64,000 bases of DNA from Clarkia xantiana subsp. parviflora (Eukaryota > Streptophyta > Magnoliopsida > Myrtales > Onagraceae): positions 10,309,747-10,373,746 of the forward strand of contig JAPTYO010000011.1 in the NCBI GenBank assembly GCA_036873135.1, in the 5' to 3' direction. Under the pieces are notes generated by a model. It worked only from the letters and a program-made list of their open reading frames with translations. It was not told where the DNA came from and did not search any database. A program made the translations under genes and the position numbers. This document shows, piece by piece, positions 23,096 through 32,830 of this stretch; the stretch's first letter is position 1; each line of letters begins with the position of its first letter.

Positions 23096-23458
23096 TCATC
23101 TTCCACATTCAGGGCCAGATGAAATAATGTGCGGTAGCATCATTGACATATCCCTCCCATGACTTGTTAGGTATGCTATCGACACGTGCTTCATACTGCG
23201 TGTGCCATGTTCGACAATGGGGTCATGCTCGGTTGTGCTAGCTAGGATCCTTGTGATTCTGATGGGCGCAAACTTCTTCATCTCGAGCGTGTGATTGATC
23301 CCGAGTACCTTATGAAGAGGAGCCCAAGTGTCCTCATGGACTCGGAACTCATACCTAAGGTCAGGCTCAATGTTCGCTTCCGGCGTACGAGCGTAGTGCT
23401 GAAGAAAAAGGCCAAGTGACCACGTCTTTGGAAACCGATTGAGTTTGACTAAGGGCAT
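23096..23458 (-). CDS. Antisense open frame in A2 3' block, unknown product
   Basis: A 120-codon frame opposite to pol. I do not recognise the product. The stretch PDLRYEFRVHED, LHKVLGINHTLEMKKFAP and ITRIL can also be read, in pieces and partly in other frames, in A1 (4684-4872), A3 (44328-44603) and A4 (50839-51021). The sequence has no signal peptide or membrane segment and is rich in charged and His residues. Antisense frames between pol and the 3' LTR are known from some plant Gypsy lineages, but this may be a by-product of nucleotide conservation. The call is tentative. Confidence 0.3.
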   Translation of the reverse strand: MPLVKLNRFPKTWSLGLFLQHYARTPEANIEPDLRYEFRVHEDTWAPLHKVLGINHTLEMKKFAPIRITRILASTTEHDPIVEHGTRSMKHVSIAYLTSHGRDMSMMLPHIISSGPECGR

Positions 23459-23850
23459 GAGGGATGGGGATGGTCAAGTTCACCTGTAATTCACCGACTC
23501 TTGTATTCACTAGGTGGCCACCAACCGGATATTAGTTGAAGGTTGTGAATACTCGTACGGAGCCCTGGAGAAGTATTCCTATGTGGAATAATGGGCAATT
23601 GGAGAATTACTATTGACCAAGGATACAACGCGATACGATTAATGTTTTATTAACAGGTTGATTGACGACGGGGAATCAACGTTCCGCGGGTGCTACAACA
23701 CTCCTAACGGATGAGTAGCACGATGCCCGTCGTATCCACCAGTCACACGACAAACCTAGTAAGAAATGTTCGAAAGTAGGGGCAAGATCGGAAGACTGAA
23801 ATGTTGATGCGATTCAGACAACGATATATTAACAGGCACCATCCCATTCC

Positions 23851-23863
23851 GGCGAGTGGGAGC
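23851..23863 (+). other. A2 polypurine tract
   Basis: GGCGAGTGGGAGC directly precedes the 3' LTR. The same GAGTGGGAGC-type sequence ends the internal part of A1, A3 and A4. Confidence 0.75.
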
Positions 23864-24476
23864 TGTTGGCATAAGGTGTACGGGCGCCGTAGATGGTAGC
23901 TCGTTAATATATGTATATGTTACCTAAGTCAATTGGGTAAATGTCACATTAGGGTAATTGGGCCTAACCCAATTCCCTAATGACATGAGAGGCCCAAAAT
24001 TGGGCCTCCCTTATACAGGGAGGTGGCCGGCCGAATATTAGTACCACGTAGAATGGAGTGGACTTTTTTCCAATCCATTCCTTCTATATATATAGAGGTG
24101 TATTGGGATTTTCACAATACAATTCATAACTCTCCTTAAGAGTAAATTGGAGTGAATTTCCCTCACTCCTAAGTACAATATTCGGCCGGACCTTGTTCAT
24201 CACCAAGGGTGTGCCAAATTGCTTTCGAGCAATCAATTCGAGGATATGTCCCCGCCGAAGAACTGATCAGAGGATTTGCTATGGAGCTATACTTCGTGGG
24301 ACTTCTTTCTAAGAACTTGCACGAGGTTCCGACTGGTGGATCGTGAACTCCTTCCACAACATCTTGGGCAAAGGAATCGACAAAAGGTATGTGCGAATTC
24401 TTCCGCTGCGTAATTGTGATTACTAGCACGTACTTGAATTTAGTGTTTCCTAGTATTACGTCCCCGTAATCCAACA
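23864..24476 (+). repeat. 3' LTR of A2 (613 bp)
   Basis: TGTTGGCATAAGG to AATCCAACA. It includes the 56-bp stretch missing from the 5' LTR and a TATA-like TTCTATATATATAGAGG near 24088. Confidence 0.9.
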
Positions 24477-24481
24477 TTTAC

Positions 24482-26127
24482 TACAACCGAAAATGGGATG
24501 ATCCAAAAAGACAACCCTAACATATGATAAAGCGATCAACAACCTTTACATATGGATAGGGGAAGATGTATAAGGACAACGATTCCAACCGAAAAGGGAC
24601 ATAAGACCCGACAGGCCACCCTTACAACCGAAAATGGGAATGTCCAAAAAGACAACCCTAACATATGATAAAGTGATCAACAACCTTTACATATGGATAG
24701 GGGAAGATCTATAAGGACAACCATTCCAACCGAAAAGGGACATACGACCCGACGGGCCACCCTTACAACTGAAAATGGAAAGATCCAAAAAGACAACCCT
24801 AACATATGATAAAGCGATCAACAACCTTTACATATGGATAGGGGAAGATCTATAAGGGAAACCATTCCAACCGAAAAGGGACATAAGACCCGACAGGCCA
24901 CCCTTACAACCGAAAATGGGAAGATCCAAAAAGACAACCCTAACATATGATAAAGCGATCAAAAACCTTTACATATGGATAGGGGAAGATTTATAAGGAC
25001 AACCATTCTAACCGAAAAAGGACATAAGACCCGACGGGCCACCCTTACAACCAAAAATGGAAGATCCAAAAAGACAACCCTAATATATGATAAAGCGATC
25101 AACTACCATTACATATGGATAGGGGAAGATCTATAAGAACAACCATTGCAACCGAAAAGGGACATAAGACTCGACGGGCCACCCTTACAACCGAAAATGG
25201 GAAGATCCAAAAAGAAAACCCTAACATATTGTAAAGCGATCAACAACCTTTACATTTGTATAGGGGAAGATCTATAAGGACAACCATTGTAATCGAAAAG
25301 GGACATAAGACCCGACGGGCCACCCTTACAACCGAATAAGGGAAGATCCAAAAAGACAACCCTTATATATGATAAAGTGATCAACAACCTTTACATATGG
25401 ATAGGGGAAGATCTATAAGGACAACCATTCCAACCAAAAAGGGACATAAGACCCGACGGGCCACCCTTACAACCAAAAATGGGAAGATCCAAAAAGACAA
25501 CCCTAACATATGATAAACCTATCAACAACCTTTACATATGGATAGGGGAAGATCTATAAGGACAACCATTCCAACCGAAAAGGGACATAACACCCGACGG
25601 GCCACCCTTACAACCGAAAATGGGAAGATCCAAAAAGACAACCCTAACATATGATAAAACGATCAACAACCTTTACGTATGGATAGGGGAAGATCTATAA
25701 GGATACCTATTCCAACCGAAAAGGGACATAAGACCCGACAGGCCACCCTTACCACCGAAAATGAAAGATTCAAAAAGAAAACCCTAACATATGATAAAGA
25801 GATCAACAACCTTTACATATGGATAGGGGAAGATCTATAAGGGCAACCATTCCAACCGAAAAGGGACATAAGACACGATAGGCCACCCTTACAACCGAAA
25901 ATGGGAAGATCCAAAAAGAAAACCCTAACATATGATAAAGAGATCAACAACCTTTACATATGGATAGGGGAAGATCTATAAGGACAACCATTACAACCGA
26001 AAAGGGACATAAGACGCGACGGGCCACCCTTACAACCAAAAATGGAAGATCCAAAAAGACAACCCTAACATATTATAAAGCGATCAACAACCTTTACATA
26101 TGGATAGGGTAAAATTATAAGAACAAC
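24482..26127. repeat. 141-bp tandem satellite, about 11.6 copies
   Basis: Monomers begin ACAACCGAAAATGGGAAG at 24483, 24624, 24765 and so on, giving a constant period of 141 bp. Each monomer contains two related halves (ACAACCGAAAATGGG and CCAACCGAAAAGGGAC), suggesting an older duplication. Copies differ by scattered single bases. The array starts a few bases after A2 and is interrupted at 26128 by element C. Confidence 0.92.
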
Positions 26128-26313
26128 TATAGAAGTGTATTCCACACTCTATGCATGCACCTAACTACACAATGCATACACACTAGACTATGTATGCACC
26201 TGGTTCATAGTTGATTGTATAGCCTTAGTTGGTGATCCTAGTTTTGCCTAGTATATATATTGTAACACTTGCTTTGTAATACCTAGTTGATTAATGAAGC
26301 ATTCTCATTCATA
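26128..26313 (+). repeat. 5' LTR of element C (186 bp)
   Basis: It starts TATAGAAGTG and ends CATTCATA, so the termini are TA...TA rather than TG...CA. The boundaries are fixed by the target duplication, the adjacent primer site and the comparison of both LTRs. A TATATATA stretch lies at about 26250. Confidence 0.95.
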
Positions 26314-26331
26314 TGGTATCAGAGCACAAGG
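26314..26331 (+). other. Element C primer-binding site and start of leader
   Basis: TGGTATCAGAGCACAAGG abuts the LTR and is of initiator-Met tRNA type. The leader from here to 27074 has no convincing frame. Confidence 0.9.
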
Positions 26332-27074
26332 ACATTCATAGCGGCGTATGCAATGGACCAAGGAACTTGAAGTTTTCCCTATTTGCTTCAATATGCCAGC
26401 CTAGTCTTGTGTGGATTTACCTTATTACGCTTCAGGATTCATCAACTCAGCTTGAATTCTCACTTTACATTCAACAATGAACTCTTAGTAAGTCTCATTT
26501 CATGCTCATCCACGCACACAAGGAACTGAGGACAGTGCTAGTATTGCTCATAGGCCATAGCACTTGATTTGCCTTGTTCTACTTGTTCTAGCTCAGATTG
26601 AGCTATTTGCGTGCTTGATTTTGGTATTCCCTGAAGTGTGTGTCATTCCTCTAGTATCTTTGATGGATTCTGAGATTGTTTGAACTAGTCTCATTAATTA
26701 TAACACTAGGATATTACCCGTTTGGTGGATTACTTCATCCTTACTCGGCTGAGTGACTATTGTGAGTTCTTGGGTATTCTTCAGCATATTCTTTGATTCT
26801 ATTGAAGAATTTCATGCTTCCATTAATGGAGAACTGGTTATTATCAAGTTTTTGATGATTGTCAATCATGGGTTTTGCTCATTTTGATGCGTAGTGGTAC
26901 AGATTGTACTATCTACTAGCTGGATTTGTCCTATTCTTAACAGATTTGGTGTGCCAGTCTTATCTATATCATCAGCTATTTCTGTGGGGTTTCTTTACCA
27001 TTTCTCCTAGTGATCTCTTGGAATCAAGTTCATATCTCTTTCAACAAGCTCATTTTACTTGACTGACTTGCAAA

Positions 27075-28880
27075 ATGGCTCATGAATCCAATGTGGATGA
27101 TCCTCTCTACATACACCCATCTGACACCACTGGCCATATGCTCATACCTTTTCAGCTGCAGGGTATCTCCAACTATCATGTTTGGAGTACCTCAATCAAG
27201 GAAGGCTTGTTAGTGAAGAATAAATTGGGCTTCATTGATGGCACATTCACAAGAACAAGTGTTGGTGTGGCAGACAGGGTGAAATGGGATAGGGCCAATG
27301 CAATAGTCAAGGCTTGGTTGAGGAATTGTGTAGCCAAGGACTTGGTCACTAGTTTGATCTATAATCCCACTGCTTCTTCCATTTGGGATGACCTGAAGGA
27401 AATGTTTGACAAGGTGGATGGTACTCAAATCTTCCAACTGACCAGGGAGATCTACCAAACATCTCAAGGAGTTCTATCCATCACTGAATACTTTGCAAAG
27501 ATGAAACAACTTTGGGATGCTCTTGCTTCAGTTGATGACTTGAATCTTCAATGTGCTGGAGACATTGCTATTGTCAATGAACACAAGGAGAAGCAAAAGT
27601 TAATGGCCTTTCTCTTAGGACTAAATGAGTCTTATGGACACATTAGGAGTAGCTTGCTCATGAGGCAACCACTTCCATCTCTTAGCATTGCCTTCTCTGT
27701 TTTAGTACAAGAAGAAAGTCAAAGGACCATTTCTGGTTCTATTGGAGATGTGGGTGAGGCAACTGCCTTATACACAAGAAACAATCCATCTTATGGTGGA
27801 AGAGGTAATGGAAGAGGCTATGGAAGAGGAAGAAGCTATGGAAGAGGCAGTGGCAATGGAAATGGCAATGGCAGGGGCAGAGGCATTCCAAATGGTCCCA
27901 ATGAGAGACCTCCCCCTCCTATATGCACCTATTGTGGCAAGAGAGGCCATATAGAGGATCAATGTTATAGCAAGCATGGATATCCACAAGGTCATCCAAT
28001 GTACAACCCAAATGCTCCTAAGAGGAATTGGAACTCAGCCAACATTGTTGAAGATGGTGGAAGCTCAAGTGCCATTGAGCATGTAGCAGCCAAGGACAAG
28101 AGAATTTTTCATGGCACAGCCAACAAGAGGATCCAACATGTAGCTGCTCATGATGATTACTTTGAGCATTCACCTTTGAGCTTTGAAGATGTTGAACAAG
28201 CTCATGTCAATATGGCAGGTATATCTAGTGACCCTATGGTTTGGATAGTTGACTTAGGGGCAACTAATCACATCACACATCAAATTGAGTGGTTATTTGA
28301 TTTGAAGAAGTGTGACTCTGATCATCAATATGTTCATTTACCAAATGGTCACAAATGCAAAGTAACTCATATTGGTTCTTGCTCTTTCTCAAGTGGATTC
28401 ACTCTGACCAACATCTTATTGGTCCCTGATTTCAAATTCAATTTGATCTCAATTTCTAGGCTTCCTAGCCAATTGAATTGTAAGGTGATCTTTACTTCTG
28501 ATCATGTATTACTCCAGGGCCAGAGTGGCAAGTCCATGGTGATTGGGGAATGGAATAGAGGACTATACACCTTGAAGGATGTTGTGCCTTCAAGCTCAAG
28601 GAAGACTGCAGCCACTTGCTTGGGGAATAAGGAAGAGGTGTTGAGATGGTATAGGCGTTTGGGCCATGTCTCTGAGACTTACCTCAACCATTTAGATGTT
28701 TTGAATTTGAATAAATCTTATGGTTGTATCAAACAATGCACAATTTGCCCTCTTGTCAAGCAATCTAGATTTTCATTTCCAATAAGTGACTCTATTGCTT
28801 CTAAGCCTTTGATCTTATTCACATGGACTTATGGGGTCCTTACAAAGTGCCAACCTTCAAGGGCAATCAATACTTCTTGA
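27075..28880 (+). pseudogene. Element C gag, protease and pre-integrase
   Basis: A 601-codon frame starting at a Met in good context (AAAATGGCT). Gag occupies roughly residues 1-300: NYHVWSTSIKEGL, LGFIDGTF and IWDDLKEMF are typical, followed by a Gly/Arg-rich stretch and the zinc knuckle CTYCGKRGHIEDQC (284-297, CX2CX4HX4C). Protease follows with WIVDLGATNHITHQ; residues 393-396 are DLGA, so the active-site Ser is Leu (TCA to TTA). Pre-integrase has WYRRLGH at 525-531, where the usual first zinc-binding His is Tyr, and CTIC at 555-558. The frame is lost near 28805-28812 by an apparent one-base loss; the rest of integrase continues in another frame. Product: capsid and processing enzyme. Confidence 0.93.
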
Positions 28881-29428
28881 CAATAGTAGATGATTGTTCA
28901 AGAGCAACTTGGGTGTACTTAATGAAGTTCAAGAGTGACACTTTCTTGCACATCAAGAACTACCTACTCATGGTGAAGAATCAGTTTGGCACTATGGTTA
29001 AGACCTTAAGGAGTGACAATGGCACTGAGTTCACTAACTCAGTATGTAAGGAGTTGCTTCTCCAATTTGGCATCCATCACCAAACTAGTTGTGTGCACAC
29101 ACCACAACAAAATGGAAGAGTGGAACGCAAGCATAGAGACATCCTAAACATTGCTAGAGCAATTAGGTTTCAAGCATCAATGCCTTTGAGACACTGGGGA
29201 TATTGCATTCTAAATGCTTGTTACATACTCAATAGGCTACCATCCTCTATCTTGAAGTTCAAGTCACCTATGGAAGTGTTATATGGTAAAGTGCCTTCTC
29301 TTCAACATTTAAGAGTTATTGGTTGTCTTTGCTTCACAACAAAGCTAAACAACCATGACAAGTTTGGTCCAAGAGCTGAACCATGCATACTTAAGGGGTA
29401 CTCCACTTCACAAAAGGATACCTTGTAA
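28823..29428 (+). pseudogene. Element C integrase core
   Basis: This continues the polyprotein after the first frame break. All three catalytic acids are present: Asp in DLWGPYK (residue 2 of this segment), Asp in LRSDNGTEF (residue 65) and Glu in NGRVERKHR (residue 101). HTPQQNG and the C-terminal SPMEVLYGK block follow. Integrase inserts element DNA with a 5-bp stagger, which agrees with the ACAAC duplication. The frame ends at 29428, because another apparent one-base loss, in an A run near 29414-29420, separates it from RT. Apart from the frame breaks, I see nothing missing from this domain. Confidence 0.93.
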
Positions 29429-31584
29429 TGAATATTTCTGATTCAGTCTTTCATGTTTCAAGAGATGTACTCTTCCATGAAGATATCTTTCCATTTTCCA
29501 TGTCCAAAGAGGCCCTAAAAGCCTTAATACCTTCTTGCTTGGCACCCAAGCCATCTATGCTTGACTCTTCACCAGAGTTGCCAATGCTCCTTGATGAACT
29601 TACTCCAAGCCATGCTCCCATTATTGAGCCTAATGTTTCTTCACAACCTCCCCAATCAATAGAAGAAGAGGTAGTTCCATTACAAGGAGCAGGAAGTGCA
29701 TCACCACAACAAAATGAATCACCTCAACAAAGTTCTTCTCCTCAACCTCCCCAACCAACAGAGGAAGTGGTAGAAGAAGTCCCACAACCTCCTTCCATAA
29801 GAAGGAGCCTCAGACTTGCCCAAAGAAACTCTCCACAAATAAGGAGGAGTGCAAGGCTTGCTGCTCTTCAAAACAAGCCTAGTTCCAATGCCACTTTTGG
29901 AATGGAAAGATATATATCTTATGATACTCTAGGCCCTCAATTCAAATGTTTCTTGACTGCCATTGACAAGATTAAAGAACCAAGCACTTACAAGCAAGCC
30001 ATCAAAGATCCAAACTGGATTGTGGCTATGAAAGAGGAGATACAAGCTCTCCAAGACAACAACACATGGCAGATAGTAGACCTACCTCAAGGAAAATCCT
30101 CAATTGGTTGCAAATGGGTCTTCAAAATCAAGTACAACTCTGATGGATCTATTGAAAGATACAAGGCAAGATTGGTTGCCAAAGGATTCAATCAGGTGGA
30201 AGGTACTGATTTCAATGAGACATTCTCACCTGTAGTCAAGATGGACACTGTGAGGATTGTCTTGGCATTGGCAGCTGCCAAATCATGGGGGTTGTATCAC
30301 ATGGATGTAAACAATGCATTTCTCCAAGGTGATCTATCTGAGGAAGTTTATATGGACATTCCTCAAGGATTTGATCCATCTAGGTCCATTGAAGCATTCC
30401 CCAAGAGAGTATGCAAGCTCAACAAGTCTTTATATGGGCTCAAACAAGCATCAAGTCAATGGAACATCAAGCTCACCCAAACATTATTGAAGACTGGCTA
30501 CAAGCAATGTGCCTCAGATCATTCCTTGTTTAGCAAGATACAAGGCAATGACAAGGTGTTCATTCTCATCTATGTTGATGATCTCCTAATCACTGGTTCA
30601 AATGCCAAGTTGATCAATCAATTGAAGTGCACACTCCAAACACACTTCAAATTAAAGGATTTGGGAGACTTGAGATATTTTTTAGGCTTGGAAGTTGCAA
30701 GATCAACACAAGGCCTTGTCATCAATCAAAGGAAGTATGCTATGGAGCTTATAGAGGATGCAGGCTTGGGAGCTGCTAGGCCAGCTGAAACTCCAATGGA
30801 ATTCAACATCAAGCTCACCACACATGAGTATGACAAAGCCACCAACTTCAATCCTGATGACATACTCTTGGAAGATGCCACTTCTTATAGAAGGGTCATT
30901 GGTAAATTGCTATATCTTACCATGACAAGACCAGACATAAGTTTTTCAGTTCAAAGGCTTAGTCAATTTGTGGACAAGCCCAAGAAGTCCCATTATGAAG
31001 CAGCAATGAGGGTGGTTAGATACATCAAGGGAACTCCAGGTCAAGGTTTGATCTATCCCTCCAACAATTCTCTCAAGTTGAGTATCTTTTGTGACTCAGA
31101 TTGGGCAGCCTGCCCTTTCAGTAGAAAGTCAGTGAGTGCATATTGTGTGAAGCTTGGATCAGCTATGATAGGATGGAAGGTCAAGAAACAGGACACCATT
31201 TCCCTTTCAAGTGCTGAAGCTGAATATAGATGCTTGAGGGTTGCCATTCAAGAAGCACTTTGGGTGAACAGAATCCTCAAGGAACTTGGATTGCAAGTTA
31301 CCTTGCCAATCCCAATCCACACAGATAGTGAGGCAGCCTTAAAGATTGCCAAAAATCCCATGTTCCATGAGCGCACCAAGCATATTGAACTTGACTGCCA
31401 CTTCACAAGACACCATATCAACTCAGGGATGATTGGTGTCTATCATATTTCTTCATAAGTTCAAATGGCTGACTTACTCACCAAGGCATTAGTTAAGAAT
31501 CAACATCTTGCCTTATTGAAGCTCTATGGGATCAAGGATGTGTTTCATGAAGGAAAAGAAGAAGAAAAGGATGGGAGAATATAG
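29428..31584 (+). pseudogene. Element C reverse transcriptase-RNase H with nonsense codon
   Basis: An open frame from 29428 to a TAA at 31456-31458. A Pro/Ser/Gln-rich linker (to about residue 150) is followed by RT: IGCKWVFKIKYNSDGSIERY, HMDVNNAFLQGDL (Asp 293), SLYGLKQAS and YVDD (382-385). RNase H has FCDSDWAAC (Asp 556), SSAEAEYR (Glu 597) and HTDSEAAL (Asp 633). The TAA replaces what is normally a Gln-type codon before MADLLTKAL. The same frame then continues to a TAG at 31582-31584, inside the 3' LTR. The catalytic residues are intact, so the loss concerns the C-terminal tail and the frame link to integrase. Confidence 0.93.
31562..31579 (+). other. Element C polypurine tract
   Basis: AAGAAAAGGATGGGAGAA immediately precedes the 3' LTR and is wholly purine apart from one T. 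Confidence 0.8.
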
Positions 31585-31765
31585 AAGTGTATTCCACACT
31601 CTATGCATGCACCTAACTACACAATGCATACACACTAGACTATGTATGCACCTGGTTCATAGTTGATTGTATAGCCTTAGTTGGTGATCCTAGTTTTGCC
31701 TAGTATATATATTGTAACACTTGCTTTGTAATACCTAGTTGATTAATGAAGCATTCTCATTCATA
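31580..31765 (+). repeat. 3' LTR of element C (186 bp)
   Basis: I read it as identical to the 5' LTR over all 186 bases. The pol stop codon TAG lies in its first bases. Confidence 0.95.
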
Positions 31766-32006
31766 ACAACCATTGCAACCGAAAAGGGACATAAGACCCG
31801 ACGGGCCACCCTTACAACCGAAAATGGGAAGATCCAAAAAGACAACCCTAACATATGATAAAGCACCAACAACCTTTACATATGGATAGGGGAAGATCTA
31901 TAAGGACAACCATTGCATCCGAAAAAGGAACATAAGACCCGACGGGCCACCCTTACAACCTAATATGGGAAGATCCAAAAAGACAACCCTAACATATGAT
32001 AAAGCG
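31766..32006. repeat. 141-bp satellite, right remainder (about 1.7 copies)
   Basis: It resumes the array in phase after element C. The last monomer breaks off after ATGATAAAGCG at about 32006. Confidence 0.9.
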
Positions 32007-32478
32007 AATCTTCGTTCGCTCCGCCCTCCTAGCGAGTTGGGAAATGACACCCATAGCAAACATAGCATATTCTCCAAGCTGGTCAAAAGGAAGGAAGGAC
32101 AAAGAGCATGAATCTTCTGAACCATGTTCACACCGAAGGTGTTCATAATGCCCTGGCAATGCTTTTTAGCATGGGTAGAAAACTCCTTGGAAGCTAGAAA
32201 GTCCTGGACTCCAACAGCTTTTCCTTTCTCAACTTCAAAAGGCCTCACCCTCCTCCAACCCAAGCAACCTACCCTCCTCACGGGCATTCCTTGCTTCGAA
32301 GAATCGCCAGTCATAGTTCATCACTTGAACATTAAACAAACTCAAGACGGAACGGTCACAAAGAAACGAAGCGATTCAAGACGAATCGAAAGCCGATAGC
32401 ATCAACAACAAATGAAGGGAAAGAAGACAATATAATCAAGGACCGAATCCAGAAATCGAAGCAAAGAAATGCTTCACC
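32007..32478 (-). pseudogene. Retroelement remnant with gag-position frame, R3
   Basis: A minus-strand frame from 32314 (MTGDSSKQGMPVRRVG) runs through this block and out into the satellite (to 31898), so its natural 3' end is lost. It begins about 165 bp after a tRNA-iMet primer site, where gag would be expected. I recognise no gag motif in it, so the product is unknown. The satellite junction at about 32006 removes everything downstream. Confidence 0.4.
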
Positions 32479-32491
32479 AGCTCTGATACCA
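32479..32491 (-). other. Primer-binding site of remnant R3
   Basis: On the minus strand TGGTATCAGAGCT follows TTTTATCA, an LTR-like CA end. It is of initiator-Met tRNA type. Confidence 0.75.
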
Positions 32492-32830
32492 TGATAAAAG
32501 TCCTGCAAGCGAGAAACTAGCACATATAAGAAATGAGACGAAAGGATATGGAGAAGGAAAAGGCAGGGGCAAAAGTGGCTGGATCATTAGTGCAGATTCC
32601 TTCAAGTAGCTGCACTTCACCCTAATAATACTATATAAGAGAACCCTAGTAAAAAAACCTATGTTCAACCCTATATATTAGAAATGAAATAAGTTAGTCT
32701 CAATATAACACACTAAACAAATAACAAGCAAACCCTCAAAGTCTTCAAAAATAAAAAAAAAAAAACTAAACCTAAAGAATAAAGATCAACTTGTACTTCA
32801 ATAAACTCTTAAGAACAAATTAACATTCCT
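32492..32830 (-). repeat. Probable LTR of remnant R3
   Basis: It starts at the primer site (plus strand TGATAAAAG) and extends to the right. The outer end is uncertain; an LTR-like ...AACA near 32826 is a candidate. No second LTR is visible. Confidence 0.35.

Larger units (their letters stand above)
22757..23863. other. Conserved 3' non-coding block of A2
   Basis: It lies between pol and the purine tract and is homologous to blocks in A1, A3 and A4. No sense-strand protein is recognised. It carries the longest antisense frame of the series (23096-23458). Confidence 0.65.
16127..24476 (+). mobile_element. Copia family-A copy A2, complete LTR to LTR
   Basis: An 8,350-bp element with TG...CA LTRs (16127-16683 and 23864-24476), tRNA-iMet primer site, leader, gag, non-coding centre, RT-RNase H, 3' block and purine tract. 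The flanking bases TTTAT (16122-16126) and TTTAC (24477-24481) are a 4/5 match to a target duplication. It lies exactly between the Tat remnant and the satellite array. No protease or integrase is visible, so insertion must have used enzymes supplied in trans. Confidence 0.9.
26128..31765 (+). mobile_element. Copia element C, young, with TA...TA LTR ends
   Basis: A 5,638-bp element inserted in the satellite, flanked by a perfect duplication ACAAC (26123-26127 and 31766-31770). Its two 186-bp LTRs read identically. It has a tRNA-iMet primer site, gag with CCHC, protease, integrase, RT and RNase H in Copia order, and a purine tract. The coding sequence has two frame breaks and one nonsense codon. 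Confidence 0.96.

Noticed and set aside
24482..26127. 141-bp array considered as a coding repeat, since 141 is a multiple of three
   Set aside because: I see stops such as ATATGATAA in the units and no open frame across the array.
27210..27467. Minus-strand frames inside element C (also 27768-27995, 31053-31247)
   Set aside because: Shadows of the well-supported gag and pol frames on the other strand.
31898..32314. A host gene exon of 138 codons
   Set aside because: The frame starts just after a tRNA-iMet primer site and runs into satellite DNA; a retroelement remnant is more likely, though its gag nature is unproven.
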